From assembly GCF_014836415.1 (NCBI RefSeq), contig NZ_JACSQY010000001.1:372001-436000 (forward strand): a stretch of 64,000 nucleotides of DNA, written 5' to 3'. Below the pieces are notes generated by a model that did no database searches, was not told where the DNA came from, and saw only the letters and a list, made by a program, of their open reading frames with translations. The stretch is from Sporosarcina gallistercoris. Lineage in GTDB: Bacteria > Bacillota > Bacilli > Bacillales_A > Planococcaceae. The first letter of the stretch is position 1. Each line of letters begins with the position of its first letter. Below, in pieces: positions 9,442 through 20,675 of the stretch. Both the position numbers and the translations under genes were made by a program.

Positions 9442-10647
9442 TTATTGCTGATCGTCTTGATACAAGTCGATTGACTCTGTATCGAGTTCTTCGGATTCTT
9501 CCGTCGAGTCAAGTGATGTCTCTTCATCTGAATAGACATCTACTAGCTCAGACTCATCAACGAATTCAGCGTGCGTTTGTTCTTCTTCGAATCGTGGATA
9601 GATCCCTAGTTCACGGGCATCTGTTTCACTCTTAATGTCAATTTTCCAGCCAGTCAATTTGGCAGCTAACCGTGCATTTTGACCTCGCTTACCAATCGCT
9701 AGCGATAATTGGTAATCCGGCACGACAACAGTTGTGGAACGATCCTCTTCCTTAACTTGAACGTCCAATACTTTGGAAGGGCTTAGAGCGTTCGCAACAA
9801 AGATAACCGGGTCTTCTGACCATTCGACGATATCCACTTTTTCACCGTTAAGTTCATTGGAAATGGATTGTACTCGAGCTCCACGTGCACCCACACAAGA
9901 ACCGACAGGATCCACTTCTTCGTTCGTCGTAAAGACGGAAATCTTTGAACGGTCGCCCGCTTCTCTTGCAATCGATTTGATTTCTACAATTCCTTCAAAG
10001 ATTTCAGGAACTTCCATTTCAAATAGACGGCGTAACAGTCCAGGATGTGTACGAGAAACAAACACTTGCGGTCCGCGTGAAGTGCGCTCCACTTTTGTAA
10101 TGTACACTTTGATGCGGTCATGCGGATTGTACTTTTCAGATGCAATCTGCTCAGTCATAGGAAGTACTGCTTCCACTTTCCCTAAGCCTACATACAGATT
10201 ACGTGCATCAAAGCGCTCTACAATCCCATTGACGATGTCGTCTTCACGGTCGATATACTCCTCATAGATAAGACCGCGTTCTGCTTCACGGACACGTTGA
10301 GTAACGACTTGCTTCGCAGTTTGCGCAGCAATACGACCAAAGTCGCGAGGCGTCACTTCTTGCTCCACTATGTCACCAACTTCGTACGCCGGATTGATCA
10401 GCAATGCATCTTCAAGCGAAATTTGCAGACGATCTTCTTCCACTTCTTCTGCTACTACATCTTTACGCGAAAAGACTTTAATGGTGCCTACACCCAAATT
10501 CAAGTCAACACGCACGTTTTGAGCTTGATTGAAGTTGCGTTTGTACGCAGTTACGAGGGCCGCTTCTATAGCGTCCACAAGTACCTCTCTAGAAATCCCT
10601 TTTTGCTTTTCTAATGCAGTTAATGCATCGAGAAGATCACTACTCAT
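9442..10647 (-). CDS. nusA: Transcription termination/antitermination factor NusA
   Basis: The 401-residue product has the RNA polymerase-binding N-terminal domain (1-125), an S1 domain (about 135-200) and two KH domains. The KH sequences GSCVGARGARVQSI and LAIGKRGQNARLAA are visible. An acidic tail rich in Glu, Asp and Ser follows from about 345. NusA promotes pausing and intrinsic termination and takes part in rRNA antitermination. The ATG at 10647 fits the GGAGTG ribosome site at 8 bases. ATG at 10653 and GTG at 10656 are in frame but too close to it. Confidence 0.97.
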   Translation of the reverse strand: MSSDLLDALTALEKQKGISREVLVDAIEAALVTAYKRNFNQAQNVRVDLNLGVGTIKVFSRKDVVAEEVEEDRLQISLEDALLINPAYEVGDIVEQEVTPRDFGRIAAQTAKQVVTQRVREAERGLIYEEYIDREDDIVNGIVERFDARNLYVGLGKVEAVLPMTEQIASEKYNPHDRIKVYITKVERTSRGPQVFVSRTHPGLLRRLFEMEVPEIFEGIVEIKSIAREAGDRSKISVFTTNEEVDPVGSCVGARGARVQSISNELNGEKVDIVEWSEDPVIFVANALSPSKVLDVQVKEEDRSTTVVVPDYQLSLAIGKRGQNARLAAKLTGWKIDIKSETDARELGIYPRFEEEQTHAEFVDESELVDVYSDEETSLDSTEESEELDTESIDLYQDDQQ

Positions 10648-10670
10648 GTTCATCACTCCTGATTATTCAA

Positions 10671-11147
10671 TTATGCAGAAAAGTCGATTGCATATCTTGC
10701 GACGGCAATCTTTTGCTTCTCGATTCTGACTGTCAATGTACGGGTCTTAATACGGATTTGAAGTTCAATAGCATCTGGCTCATTGACTAACAGGTGCCCT
10801 TCAAATTCTTTCATATCTTTAACCGGCTCATAGGTTTTTATATAAACGTACTGACCAACCGCCTTTTCAAAATCTTGTTCTTTTTTAAGCGGTCGTTCTG
10901 CGCCTGGAGAAGAAACCTCCAAAAAGTAATTCTGTGGAATCGGATCAGTACGATCCAGTTCTTCACTTAGACGTTCACTCACTTGTGCACATTGCATTAT
11001 ATCGATATTGCCTTCCTGCGTATCGATGTAGACGCGTAGGAACCAATCTCTTCCTTCTTTCAAGAACTCGATGTCGACTAGTTCAAGCGCTAACTCCTTA
11101 ACAATCGGGAGTACTAATGTTTCGACTTCCTCTGTAATTTTACTCAT
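10671..11147 (-). CDS. rimP: Ribosome maturation factor RimP
   Basis: The 158-residue product starts MSKITEEVETLVLPI and has the two-domain RimP fold. The family motif NYFLEVSSPGAERPLKKEQDF is central. RimP binds the free 30S head and helps assemble the 3' domain. The start is supported by GGGAGGGG 5 bases upstream; an open 37-residue extension upstream runs through the leader hairpin and is not coding. It is the first gene of the nusA-infB operon and has a leader of about 100 nt. Confidence 0.96.
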   Translation of the reverse strand: MSKITEEVETLVLPIVKELALELVDIEFLKEGRDWFLRVYIDTQEGNIDIMQCAQVSERLSEELDRTDPIPQNYFLEVSSPGAERPLKKEQDFEKAVGQYVYIKTYEPVKDMKEFEGHLLVNEPDAIELQIRIKTRTLTVRIEKQKIAVARYAIDFSA

Positions 11148-11200
11148 CTTACCCCTCCCTTGCAGGTTGTAATTTGCTTGCATAATAACGGCAGACAACA

Positions 11201-11228
11201 GAAAAGAGCGGGGAATCCCACTCTTTTC
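11201..11228 (-). promoter_or_regulatory. Hairpin in the rimP leader
   Basis: GAAAAGAG pairs with CTCTTTTC, then after one mismatch a 3-bp GC stem closes a 4-base loop. It begins about 22 nt after the expected start of transcription and over 50 nt before rimP. On the RNA the 3' arm ends in CUCUUUUC, which makes it terminator-like, so attenuation by NusA or RimP is possible but not shown. Confidence 0.55.
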
Positions 11229-11256
11229 GCGTAAGACTATAGCAAAAGTTGTTTCC

Positions 11257-11285
11257 ATTATACCATACGTTCATAGCCCGCGCAA
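11257..11285 (-). promoter_or_regulatory. Sigma A promoter of the rimP-nusA-infB operon
   Basis: On the minus strand TTGCGC (11285-11280), a 17-base spacer ending in TGG, and a consensus TATAAT (11262-11257). The TGn gives an extended -10. This is among the clearest promoters in the window. Confidence 0.85.
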
Positions 11286-11391
11286 ATTATCAAAATGCTC
11301 GCAGTAGAACACGTTGACTTCCGTTGCGAATGCATGCTTTATCCCGGTCTCGATTCCAGCCAATTGTTCAACAAAGAGTTGGGACTATTAG

Positions 11392-14300
11392 TTAGAACAA
11401 TGAAAGCTGATTCATTTCCGGCATTCCTTCCAAGCACCCAAGCGCATCCATATATTCCGTAATGGTTTTGGATACACGTCCTCGACGCTGAAGATCTTCT
11501 TTTGAAAGGAATTCACCATCATCCCTGACCTCTACAATTGTTTTCGCAACGTTTGTACCGAGTGATGGAATGGCGTTGAACGGCGGAATCAGTGTATTGC
11601 CTTCGATGATGAATTCAGTAGCCGATGATTTGTACAAGTCCGGTTTTGCAAATGTAAATCCGCGTTCGCACATCTCCAATGCAATCTCCAAGACAGTCAC
11701 CAAGCTTTTTTCTTTCGGTGATGCGTCCAATCCCTTGTCATAGATTTCTTTGATTTTCACTCTGATGGACGCCGATCCTTTAATCATTGTCGCCAAATCG
11801 TAATCCGTCGCCCTGACGGTGAAATACGTTGCATAATACATAATTGGATGGTGCACTTTAAAGTAAGCGATTCTCAATGCCATTAGTACATAAGCTGCGG
11901 CGTGTGCTTTCGGGAACATGTACTTGATCTTTTTACAAGATGCGATATACCATGCCGGAACTTTGTTTTTCTTCATTTCCTCTTCAAATTCAGGTGTCAG
12001 TCCTTTACCTTTACGAACAGACTCCATGATTTTAAATGCAATCGCCGGTTCCAGCCCTTGATAGATCAAGTACACCATAATATCGTCACGACAACCGATT
12101 ACTTCAGCAAGCACACACGTTTTGTTCTGAATCAGTTCCTGTGCATTGCCAAGCCATACGTCGGTTCCATGAGACAACCCGGAAATTTGGATGAGCTCCG
12201 AAAACGTTGATGGCTTCGTTTCTTCAAGCATCTGTCGGACGAATCGAGTACCGAATTCCGGTACTCCGAGTGTCCCGGTTTTACAGTTAATCTGCTCTTC
12301 TGTTACGCCGAGTGATTCTGTCCCACTGAACAACGCCATCACACCAGGATCATCCGGCGGAATCGTTTTAGGATCCATCCCCGACAAATCTTCCAGCATC
12401 TTAATCATCGTCGGATCATCATGCCCTAAAATATCAAGTTTCAGTAAATTATTATCAATGGAGTGGAAGTCGAAGTGAGTTGTTTTCCAACTCGAGCCGA
12501 CGTCATCTGCCGGGAATTGAATTGGCGTGAAATCATAGATTTCCATATTATCCGGGACAACGATGATGCCGCCAGGGTGTTGACCGGTATTCCGTTTAAC
12601 ACCTGTACACCCTTGAACAAGGCGGTCAATTTCAGCACCTCTCAAATTGATAGCATTGTCGTTCATATATCCCCGGACATAGCCATAAGCCGTTTTTTCC
12701 GCGACCGTGCCAATCGTTCCAGCCCTGTACACATAATCCTCCCCGAACAGTTCTTTCGTGTAGTTATGTGCCTTCGCTTGATATTCACCACTGAAGTTCA
12801 AGTCGATATCCGGCACCTTATCTCCGTTAAATCCAAGAAACGTTTCAAACGGGATATCATGTCCATCTTTTGTATAAGGGATGTCGCATGACGGACAATT
12901 TTTGTTCGGTAAGTCGAAACCAGAACCTACGGACCCATCCGAGAAGAACTCGGACTGCTTACACGCTGGACATACATAATGGGGCGGCATTGGGTTCACT
13001 TCAGTAATCTCCATCATTGTTGCGACAAGTGAAGAACCTACCGAACCACGCGACCCTACTAGATACCCATCATCCAATGATTTCTTAACGAGCTTATGAG
13101 AGATTAAATAGATCACCGCAAAACCGTTTCCGATAATCGATTTCAATTCCTTATCGATGCGAGCCTCTATAATTTCCGGTAACGTCTCACCATAGATTTT
13201 ATGTGCCATTGTATACGTGAGTTGACGCACTTCTTCATCCGCACCTTCGATTTCAGGTGGATAAAGGTCGTCTTTGATCGGCTTGACATCTCCGACCCTG
13301 TCGACAATAGCAAGTGGATTATCTATCACGATTTGCTCTGCTGTCTCAGGTCCTAAGAATGCAAACTCCTCAAGCATTTCATCTGTCGTCCTGAAATGGA
13401 CAGCAGGGAGTTCATGACGGTTCATCGGATTCGCACCGCCCATAGAACGAACCAATACTTGCCGATAGGCAGCGTCTGTTTCTTCGATATAATGCACATT
13501 TCCAGTCGCTACTACGGGCAGACCGGTCTTTTTACCAAGTTTAATCATTTTACGCATAATATCTTCAAGGTTCCATTCATCGCGAATGAGATCCAGTTCA
13601 ATCAGGTGATTATAGACTGGTTTAGGATGAAGTTCCAAATAATCATAGAATCCAGCCACTTCTTCTGCTTCTTCGATCGATTTTTGCATAAGTGCTTCAA
13701 ATACTTCACCTTTGTCGCACCCCGAACCGACAAGAAGCCCTTTTCGGTATTTCACGAGTAACGACCTTGGAATTCTTGGTACTCGATAAAAATAATCCAT
13801 ATGAGAGAAAGAGACGAGCTTAAATAGATTCTTCAATCCTTCATCACTCGTAGCAAGCAGCGTGCAATGATTCGGTCTTGAACGCTTATAAGCGTCCCCT
13901 TCACCGACGTTCTTGTTGAAGTCGTCCAACCACGTAATGCCTTTTTCAGCGGCATCTTTCATCAGTCTGACAAACAGATGAGCAGTCGCTTCCGTATCGT
14001 AAATGGCCCGGTGATGCTGGGTCAAATCGATATCGAACTTTTTAGCTAATGTATTGAGACGGTGATTTCTGAGATCCGGGTACAGAAGACGAGCTAATTC
14101 CAATGTGTCAATTGTGGGATAATCCATTGTTTCAATGCCGGATTTCTTACAGGACTCGTAAAAGAAGCCCATATCAAACGAAGCATTGTGTGCGACTAGA
14201 ATGGAATCACCAATGAACTCAATGAAATCCACCATCACTTCTGAAACTTCCGGCGCGTCTTTCACCATATCATCGGTAATGCCTGTCAACTCAGTCGTTG

Positions 14301-15705
14301 TAGACGACAAAGGATGATGAGGATTGGAAAAACGTTCAAACTTGTCTACGATTTCTCCATTCTTGACACGCACTGCAGCAAGTTCGATCACTGTGTCATA
14401 CACAGCAGACAGTCCTGTTGTCTCAACGTCAAAGACCACATACGTATCCTCTTCAAGAAACCGATGCTGTTCGTCGTATACGATTGGTACACCATCATCC
14501 ACAAGGTTCGCTTCTAAGCCAAACAAGACTTTTATGCCATGCTTCTTCCCTGCATTATAAGCATCCGGGAAAGCTTGGACGTTCGCGTGATCAGTAATTG
14601 CAATCGCAGGGTGACCCCATTTGGCCGCTTGCGCAACGAGTGCTCCTGCAGAAGAGACTCCATCCATTTGACTCAGCTTCGTATGTGTATGCAATTCAAC
14701 ACGCTTTCTTCCTTCAGGGGCTTTGTCTTTCTTTACTACTGGAGCAACTTCCATAATATCTTGAGCCATCATGATCAAGTCGCGGACGAAAGTATCATTT
14801 TGAATACTTCCGCGAGCTCTCACCCACTTTCCTTTCGTGAGTGCTTTCATCAGGTCCGCATCTTCGTTGTCACGGGAGAACATTTTCACTAGGATGGAAT
14901 CTGTGTAATCCGTTACTTTCAAGGTTAGCAATGACCGTCCGCTGCGCAGTTCTCTCACTTCAGCATCGAACACATATCCTTCGATTGTCACACGACGTTC
15001 TTCATCCTGGATTTGTTGTATCTCTAGGAGTGGTTCGTCTGCACGGATCGGCGTACCGAAAGAAATCGGACCAACTGGTGCGCTCCCGCCATCTTTCTTA
15101 GTAGTTTCCCGTTGTTGCATCGCTTCTAAGGCTTTTTGGGCATAGGCGACCTCTTCCGCTTTACGCTCTTCGAAAAATGCGACGCGTGCCTGCTCTTCTT
15201 CGACTGGGGCATCGGAAATTATGAACTCAGGATAGATCCTTGGAAATCCAAAGGACTCATACACATTTGAAATAAGTTGACCATACTTATTTTTCAATGT
15301 CCGTTGCTGCACATCGTTGACACAACAAACCGTGATTTTATCACCAGATAACACCGGTTTTTGCGCAGTAAGTACTTCCCGTATGGGAGGAGATACATCA
15401 CCTAACTCATCCATAATTGCTGGCCAATAGGCAAGAATCGTTTCCTCTTCATGCACTTCTGTTTTCGTACTGATTTGCAATCGGATCGCAGCAATATTGG
15501 CGAAGGCTTGTTCAACTCGTTTTCGGAATAGCTGGAACACATCAAAAGGCAATGGTTTTTCCAGAGTTGCAGTGAATTGCCACACCCTGGATTTTTTGTA
15601 GATATCAATACGTTCCAGTTCTGCATCTTGAAAATGGATGACAAACGCATCTTCCGTCAGTCCAATTTGCTGGAGCAACATTGACATTTTTCTTTTAGCG
15701 TCCAT
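11392..15705 (-). CDS. polC: DNA polymerase III alpha subunit, PolC type
   Basis: The 1437-residue product is the leading-strand replicase of low-GC Gram-positives. An N-terminal domain is followed by an OB fold (near 240-310) and a PHP domain that starts [14 protein letters not shown] (near 338). A DEDDh 3'-5' exonuclease is inserted within it ([10 protein letters not shown] near 425). The polymerase core includes a Cys-rich zinc site ([14 protein letters not shown]) near 920 and the active-site region [13 protein letters not shown] helix-hairpin-helix and tau-binding tail follow. The domain order and length are standard for PolC and exclude DnaE. The Shine-Dalgarno is AAGGAGAG. A terminator lies between proS and polC. 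Confidence 0.98.
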   Translation of the reverse strand: MDAKRKMSMLLQQIGLTEDAFVIHFQDAELERIDIYKKSRVWQFTATLEKPLPFDVFQLFRKRVEQAFANIAAIRLQISTKTEVHEEETILAYWPAIMDELGDVSPPIREVLTAQKPVLSGDKITVCCVNDVQQRTLKNKYGQLISNVYESFGFPRIYPEFIISDAPVEEEQARVAFFEERKAEEVAYAQKALEAMQQRETTKKDGGSAPVGPISFGTPIRADEPLLEIQQIQDEERRVTIEGYVFDAEVRELRSGRSLLTLKVTDYTDSILVKMFSRDNEDADLMKALTKGKWVRARGSIQNDTFVRDLIMMAQDIMEVAPVVKKDKAPEGRKRVELHTHTKLSQMDGVSSAGALVAQAAKWGHPAIAITDHANVQAFPDAYNAGKKHGIKVLFGLEANLVDDGVPIVYDEQHRFLEEDTYVVFDVETTGLSAVYDTVIELAAVRVKNGEIVDKFERFSNPHHPLSSTTTELTGITDDMVKDAPEVSEVMVDFIEFIGDSILVAHNASFDMGFFYESCKKSGIETMDYPTIDTLELARLLYPDLRNHRLNTLAKKFDIDLTQHHRAIYDTEATAHLFVRLMKDAAEKGITWLDDFNKNVGEGDAYKRSRPNHCTLLATSDEGLKNLFKLVSFSHMDYFYRVPRIPRSLLVKYRKGLLVGSGCDKGEVFEALMQKSIEEAEEVAGFYDYLELHPKPVYNHLIELDLIRDEWNLEDIMRKMIKLGKKTGLPVVATGNVHYIEETDAAYRQVLVRSMGGANPMNRHELPAVHFRTTDEMLEEFAFLGPETAEQIVIDNPLAIVDRVGDVKPIKDDLYPPEIEGADEEVRQLTYTMAHKIYGETLPEIIEARIDKELKSIIGNGFAVIYLISHKLVKKSLDDGYLVGSRGSVGSSLVATMMEITEVNPMPPHYVCPACKQSEFFSDGSVGSGFDLPNKNCPSCDIPYTKDGHDIPFETFLGFNGDKVPDIDLNFSGEYQAKAHNYTKELFGEDYVYRAGTIGTVAEKTAYGYVRGYMNDNAINLRGAEIDRLVQGCTGVKRNTGQHPGGIIVVPDNMEIYDFTPIQFPADDVGSSWKTTHFDFHSIDNNLLKLDILGHDDPTMIKMLEDLSGMDPKTIPPDDPGVMALFSGTESLGVTEEQINCKTGTLGVPEFGTRFVRQMLEETKPSTFSELIQISGLSHGTDVWLGNAQELIQNKTCVLAEVIGCRDDIMVYLIYQGLEPAIAFKIMESVRKGKGLTPEFEEEMKKNKVPAWYIASCKKIKYMFPKAHAAAYVLMALRIAYFKVHHPIMYYATYFTVRATDYDLATMIKGSASIRVKIKEIYDKGLDASPKEKSLVTVLEIALEMCERGFTFAKPDLYKSSATEFIIEGNTLIPPFNAIPSLGTNVAKTIVEVRDDGEFLSKEDLQRRGRVSKTITEYMDALGCLEGMPEMNQLSLF

Positions 15706-15722
15706 ACGTCTCTCCTTTTCCG

Positions 15723-15757
15723 TAAAAAGAAGGGAAGGACCGAAAATCGGCCTTCCC
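15723..15757 (-). terminator. Intrinsic terminator between proS and polC
   Basis: Stem GGGAAGG-(A)-CCGA with TCGG-CCTTCCC and a 3-base loop, followed on the minus strand by TTCTTTTTA. It starts 7 bases past the proS stop. Confidence 0.88.
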
Positions 15758-15763
15758 GTGTCT

Positions 15764-17365
15764 TTACTCTGTTCTGAAAAATTCCTGAAGCTTTTCTGTC
15801 ACTTCTTCTTTCCGCATGCTGACTGCCTCACCCATCGTCCGATAAGTGACTTCCACCATCCCATCGGCAGCATCATCCCCAACTACGATCTTCACAGGAA
15901 CACCTAACTGATTTGATGTTTTACGCTTACTATCGGCGCTTACATTTCGATCATCGAATAGCACACGGTACCGATATCCATTCATGACAGAGTGAATTTC
16001 TTCAGCTAGCTGCTGCTGATTTTCATCCTCAATATCTTCAATCAATAAATGAAGGTCATATGGCGCAAGTTGTATCGGCCATTTCAATCCGAGTGAATCA
16101 CTGTAATGTTCAGCAGTTGCTGCGAATAGACGCGTCAAATCCATATAATAATACCCCGTTAATATTTCCAGAGGCTCCTTGTTAGCAACATTGATTTTAC
16201 TGAATACTGGTTCCGGTTCAATAATCCGCGCAAATGTAACACCTTGACGAAATGTTAACGTACCGTTTCCGTCAGGGGAAGTATCTCCCTCTTTCACTAC
16301 ACGAATATCCACGTAATGATCGACTGCAAAATCACGATCCGGGTTCACATTCACCAAAAAAGTATCTTTTTCGTTTGCTCCACAAATTCCATTCACAATG
16401 GACGATATACCATAGTCAGCATAAACTGGCAAACCAAAAGGTAGTTGTACTGGTCCCATCGAATTCAGTTCAACACCTAACACTTTTTCCATTTCTTCCG
16501 AATCTAATAACCTGATAGCGGAAGTACCGAATAATTTCTTCAATTTCTTCTCATTCAGCTCGTGATCTCCACGGACTAGAATGAGTGTTGGCTCTGAATC
16601 GATGTCATACAGGAATGTTTGGATGGTTTGTGAGCAGTCTAACCCAAGCGTTTCAGCAAGAGGAACGATTTCTTTACCAAGCCCACTAATTTTCTCAGCT
16701 TTTTTCAGTTTTTTCGGTTCCTCAAGTTCTTCTTGGACAGCTTCTGCAAGCTCTGCTTTTGACGTATAAGTAGAATTCGTACTTTGTGCAAATGTTTCTT
16801 TGCCACACCCGGTAAAGGCGATGAACTCGTATTCAATTCTTCCATTTTCATTTTGGGATTCGATCACCTGATAGGGGATTCCTACCCTATTCACAATCGT
16901 TGAAAAGACCGAGAGAAGTGTCTCGCCATTTTCTTTCGCTTCAACGGTGTCTGTATGAAAAGAATATCCACTCATCAGCGAATATTCTTTAGCATACAGA
17001 AGACTGGAATCTTGAAGAGGGCTCCGCTCCTCCCTGACGTGCTGTTTTATGTGAAATACCGAAATCGGTAATTGCTCAGCACTTATGATTTCTTTTGCAA
17101 TGAAAGACAGTAAAATCATTTCATCTGATTTTCCTGTCGCGTGTTGGAATTGTTCATACGGGAGATCCACTTCAAGAACCCGCGCTGACTCCATTTCATC
17201 CCTGATCACACGTTTAATATTTTCCAAAACTTTTCCTGCTAATGGGAAGTAGGCATACATCCCTTCAGATGTTTCCTGGACATAACCTGATTGAGTGAGA
17301 AGCTGATCTGCCAGACAGTTACTTGAAGTTTCAGCAGCAGGTATGAATACACCTGATTGTTTCAT
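15764..17365 (-). CDS. proS: Divergent prolyl-tRNA synthetase homologue at the proS locus
   Basis: The 533-residue protein aligns end to end with bacterial ProRS (about 565 residues): class II core, an INS (YbaK-like) domain at about 215-365, and the C-terminal anticodon domain. Kept are motif 2 Arg and Glu (VREER, 110-114), the INS signature [16 protein letters not shown] (263-278), [10 protein letters not shown] and motif 3 Arg412. Lost or changed are the segment after motif 1, with about 30 residues missing that normally include the Thr-x-Glu proline-pocket loop, the GREF arginine, and the GIEVGxxFKLG element (here [10 protein letters not shown]). Motif 3 Gly-rich CYGIG is YYYMD, and the INS editing Lys is Gln249. 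The frame is intact with no stop. It may be a slow or inactive paralogue; a second proS elsewhere is then expected. Confidence 0.82.
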   Translation of the reverse strand: MKQSGVFIPAAETSSNCLADQLLTQSGYVQETSEGMYAYFPLAGKVLENIKRVIRDEMESARVLEVDLPYEQFQHATGKSDEMILLSFIAKEIISAEQLPISVFHIKQHVREERSPLQDSSLLYAKEYSLMSGYSFHTDTVEAKENGETLLSVFSTIVNRVGIPYQVIESQNENGRIEYEFIAFTGCGKETFAQSTNSTYTSKAELAEAVQEELEEPKKLKKAEKISGLGKEIVPLAETLGLDCSQTIQTFLYDIDSEPTLILVRGDHELNEKKLKKLFGTSAIRLLDSEEMEKVLGVELNSMGPVQLPFGLPVYADYGISSIVNGICGANEKDTFLVNVNPDRDFAVDHYVDIRVVKEGDTSPDGNGTLTFRQGVTFARIIEPEPVFSKINVANKEPLEILTGYYYMDLTRLFAATAEHYSDSLGLKWPIQLAPYDLHLLIEDIEDENQQQLAEEIHSVMNGYRYRVLFDDRNVSADSKRKTSNQLGVPVKIVVGDDAADGMVEVTYRTMGEAVSMRKEEVTEKLQEFFRTE

Positions 17366-17409
17366 GGTGCGTCGCCTCCGTTACTCTCTGATCGAAAAGA
17401 TCATCATTT

Positions 17410-18669
17410 CTAGAAAAAGAACTTTTGGATATCATTCCATGTTACGACAAGCATGAGTAACATGAGCAGCATAATTCCTACAAAGTGAACCATACCTTCT
17501 TTTTGTCGATCAATCGGTTTTCCACGCAATGCTTCAAACAAGAAGAACAACAACCGTCCGCCATCTAGCGCCGGAAGCGGTAGAAGGTTCATTATCCCTA
17601 AGTTAATGCTCAATACGGCAGCCCAATTCATGAGATTGAAAATACCATACTGCGCAACTTCCTCTGTAGCTTTGTATATACCTACCGGCCCAGATAATGC
17701 GTCTAGCGTAAATTGACCTGTAACCAGCATGCCGAGCAGTTCAATTATTTTCGCAATCCAGAACCAAGTTTGCTGTGCACCATAAGCAATGGCTTTCAAT
17801 GGGTTTTTCTCCACTGGACTTGTGTAGTAAACACCGATCTGACCTTGTTTTTGCCCTGCCTCTTTCATTTCTTTTGGCGTTACTTGTAAAGTGACAAGTT
17901 CTCCATCACGTTCAACTTCTAGATTTATTGTTTGCCCGGCGTTATCTTGAATCGTTTCTGTGAATTCATTCCAAGTGTTCACCTCTACACCATTAGAGGA
18001 TTTAACAAAGTCACCTTTTTCAATACCTGCTGCTTGAGCTGGGCTGTTTGCTTGAACTTCCGTAATAATAGGTTCGTTTGTTGGTACACCATTCAGTAAA
18101 CCGAGTGCAACAAAGATAAAAAACGCCAGTATGAAGTTAAAGACCGGTCCTGCCAGGATCGTCAGGAATCTCCCCATCAAAGGTTTCGAGTCGAATTGGC
18201 GATCTTTTGGAGCAATCAGGGTCTTCTGTCCTTTTTCGTATATTACAGCAGTTCTGGATACTGAAAAACGAACGAGACTTCCTTCGTCATCATACCCCTT
18301 TATAAACAATTTATCATTGAGGTCCGCTTCTTCTGTTTCAAGAAATAAGACATCCGGATTCGACACATTTGAATTCAAATAAATCTTAGTCACTTCGTCT
18401 TGAGGGTTTAATATTAATCCTACACGATAACCAGGCAACAATTCCACTGTATCAAAATCTTCGCCTGCCATACGTACATATCCGCCAAGCGGGAGTAACC
18501 GCACCGTGTAAAGTGTTTCACCTTTTTGAATACCGATTATCTTTGGTCCCATTCCAATTGCAAATTCCCGAACCATGATTCCAGCTCTTTTTGCAAAAAG
18601 AAAATGTCCGAACTCATGGAAAAAGACTAATGAGCCAAAAATAATTATAAACGAGATAACATTCTCCAT
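17410..18669 (-). CDS. rseP: Site-2 intramembrane protease RseP (RasP)
   Basis: The 419-residue membrane protein has the zinc motif HExxH in FFHEFGHFLFAK within the first transmembrane helix (residues 18-22). A PDZ domain spans about 190-280, and the second active-site motif NLLPLPALDGGRLL lies near 365. C-terminal helices complete it. In B. subtilis RasP cleaves anti-sigma factors (RsiW) and membrane-bound signal-peptide and FtsL remnants. The start has AAGGTGGG upstream. It lies between dxr and proS, in the conserved envelope-synthesis order. Confidence 0.96.
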   Translation of the reverse strand: MENVISFIIIFGSLVFFHEFGHFLFAKRAGIMVREFAIGMGPKIIGIQKGETLYTVRLLPLGGYVRMAGEDFDTVELLPGYRVGLILNPQDEVTKIYLNSNVSNPDVLFLETEEADLNDKLFIKGYDDEGSLVRFSVSRTAVIYEKGQKTLIAPKDRQFDSKPLMGRFLTILAGPVFNFILAFFIFVALGLLNGVPTNEPIITEVQANSPAQAAGIEKGDFVKSSNGVEVNTWNEFTETIQDNAGQTINLEVERDGELVTLQVTPKEMKEAGQKQGQIGVYYTSPVEKNPLKAIAYGAQQTWFWIAKIIELLGMLVTGQFTLDALSGPVGIYKATEEVAQYGIFNLMNWAAVLSINLGIMNLLPLPALDGGRLLFFLFEALRGKPIDRQKEGMVHFVGIMLLMLLMLVVTWNDIQKFFF

Positions 18670-18713
18670 TTATACCCACCTTTTCAGCTTACTTGGCTGT
18701 TGTACTAAATAAC

Positions 18714-19862
18714 TTATTTTATCATGGAATGGACAATTTTACGAGTTTGCTTATCCGTCTCTAGTATGGTTTCCAAATCAGGTTTTTGGATTGGTTGATG
18801 CTGTTCCATTGCTCGTTCTACCAACTCGTCGATCTGAACGAAAGGAATACGTCCCGCCATGAATTGACTCACAGCCATTTCATTTGCAGCGTTCATTGCA
18901 GTTGGCATTGTTCCTCCAATACGTCCCGCTTCGTAAGCTAGAGCGAGAGCCTTAAAACGAGTTAGATCCAGTTTCTCGAAATGCAGCTTTCCAATATCTT
19001 CAAGTTTAAGGCGTTGCGGATTTTCCATAGGAATTCTCTCAGGATAAGACAATGCATACTGAATGGGCACACGCATATCAGGAGAGCCTAATTGCGCCAT
19101 GACACTTGTATCTTCAAACTCTATCATGGAGTGGATGATACTTTCTTTGTGTAACAGACAATCGATTTGGTCATAAGGCATATTAAACAGGTGGTGGGCC
19201 TCAATCACTTCAAGCCCTTTGTTGAACATCGTAGCTGAGTCGATGGTTAACTTATTGCCCATCGACCAGTTCGGGTGAGCGAGCGCTTGCTTCAATGTAA
19301 CGTTGGCTAACTGGTCACGTGTTAAATCTCTGAAGCTTCCTCCAGAAGCTGTCAAGATGAGACGGCTGATGGATTTGGATTGTTCACCGTTCAACGCTTG
19401 AAACAGAGCGGAGTGTTCACTATCAACGGGTAAAACAGAAACGTCATATCGTTTTGCTTCTGCCATTACAATATCACCTGCTGCTACAAGTGTTTCTTTG
19501 TTTGCAATTGCAATTGTAATCCCTTGACGAATAGCGGCTAGTGTCGGTTGAAGCCCCACACTCCCGATTACAGAATTCAATAGAACATCCGCGCCTGTGT
19601 TTGCTGCAACTTCCTTCAATCCTTCAGCACCATAAAGGAAGCGTATAGAAGGAAACTCACTTTGCAGGGTTTCGGCATCCTTTTGTTCCATTACGGATAT
19701 AAGTGGCGGCTTATGGGAAGCGGCAATTTCTCTCACTTTCTCAATATTACGCCCAGCAGAAAATGCTACAAGTTCAAATCGATCTGAGTGAGCTGCAATC
19801 ACTTCGAGTGTTTGCAGACCAATGGAACCTGTAGCACCAAGAAGGCTGATCTTTTTTTTCAT
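18714..19862 (-). CDS. dxr: 1-deoxy-D-xylulose 5-phosphate reductoisomerase
   Basis: The 382-residue product makes 2-C-methyl-D-erythritol 4-phosphate from DXP with NADPH, the committed step of the MEP isoprenoid pathway. The NADPH-binding loop [10 protein letters not shown] is at residues 8-17. The metal-binding and substrate region has [10 protein letters not shown], the [13 protein letters not shown] motif and [15 protein letters not shown]. The ATG at 19862 has GGAAAGGG at a workable distance; an ATG 9 bases upstream sits directly against that site. Downstream uppS uses isoprenoid units made by this pathway. Confidence 0.97.
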   Translation of the reverse strand: MKKKISLLGATGSIGLQTLEVIAAHSDRFELVAFSAGRNIEKVREIAASHKPPLISVMEQKDAETLQSEFPSIRFLYGAEGLKEVAANTGADVLLNSVIGSVGLQPTLAAIRQGITIAIANKETLVAAGDIVMAEAKRYDVSVLPVDSEHSALFQALNGEQSKSISRLILTASGGSFRDLTRDQLANVTLKQALAHPNWSMGNKLTIDSATMFNKGLEVIEAHHLFNMPYDQIDCLLHKESIIHSMIEFEDTSVMAQLGSPDMRVPIQYALSYPERIPMENPQRLKLEDIGKLHFEKLDLTRFKALALAYEAGRIGGTMPTAMNAANEMAVSQFMAGRIPFVQIDELVERAMEQHQPIQKPDLETILETDKQTRKIVHSMIK

Positions 19863-19880
19863 CAAAAACATCCCTTTCCA

Positions 19881-20675
19881 TTAACTAACAAAGTGCAATA
19901 GATGAAGAAGCGGCAAAACAAATAACAAACTATCAAACCGATCTAAAATGCCGCCGTGTCCGGGCAGTAACTTTCCCGAGTCCTTTACGTTATAATTTCT
20001 CTTTAACGCCGATTCAACAAGATCTCCAAGCTGCCCAATAATCGATGCAACGATTGTGACACCGATCAAGATGAGGAATGTAGACGTGACAGGCTGTATA
20101 AGCTGAAATAGTACCGCGAAAATTACAGCACTCAAAATCCCTCCTACAAAACCTTCAACTGTCTTGTTTGGTGAAATATCCGGCCACAGCTTTCTCTTTC
20201 CTAGTTTACGGCCGATAAAATATGCTCCAGAATCAGTTGTCCATACAATGACAAGCGCATAGATGATGAACACTAAACCAGCATCACGAGTAGCTGTGAG
20301 ATAGTAAAATCCCATACCTACATAAAAAGCTGACATCACCAAAAAGGACGCATGGGCAAACGTAAAACGATTCTTCACAAGAACAGTATAGATCAATAAG
20401 AGCAATATAATGATAAAAGCGGCTTCTAATTTCGTATAGCCAGCTGTTCCAAGCCAACGCAGCGCTAGTGGGTTAGGCAATAATAGAACTGCTGCCAATA
20501 ACCACGATAGGATACCTTCGACAGAAAGTAATTTTATGGATTGCATTTTCAACAGTTCATACAGTCCGATTGTTGCGATTGCATAGACCAAAATGGTGAA
20601 TGGAATTCCTCCAATCACAACAAATGGAATGAATACTGCAGCTGCTACAATAGCAGTTAGTATCCGTTGTTTCAC
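19881..20675 (-). CDS. cdsA: Phosphatidate cytidylyltransferase (CDP-diacylglycerol synthase)
   Basis: The 264-residue integral membrane protein has about eight hydrophobic helices. It makes CDP-diacylglycerol from CTP and phosphatidic acid, the precursor of all phospholipids in these bacteria. The family signature lies near the C-terminus: DLVESALKRNYNVKDSG followed by LLPGHGGILDRFDSL. The earlier conserved motif DSGAYFIGRKLG is also present. It overlaps uppS by 4 bases, so the two are coupled. Confidence 0.96.
   Translation of the reverse strand: MKQRILTAIVAAAVFIPFVVIGGIPFTILVYAIATIGLYELLKMQSIKLLSVEGILSWLLAAVLLLPNPLALRWLGTAGYTKLEAAFIIILLLLIYTVLVKNRFTFAHASFLVMSAFYVGMGFYYLTATRDAGLVFIIYALVIVWTTDSGAYFIGRKLGKRKLWPDISPNKTVEGFVGGILSAVIFAVLFQLIQPVTSTFLILIGVTIVASIIGQLGDLVESALKRNYNVKDSGKLLPGHGGILDRFDSLLFVLPLLHLLHFVS

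Noticed and set aside
11340-11400. ATTGTTC / GAACAAT inverted repeat after polC
   Set aside because: Only 7 bp with a loop of over 25 bases and no T run; not a convincing terminator.
15764-17365. proS as a pseudogene
   Set aside because: The frame is complete with normal codon use, no stops or frameshifts and colinear domains, so decay is not supported.
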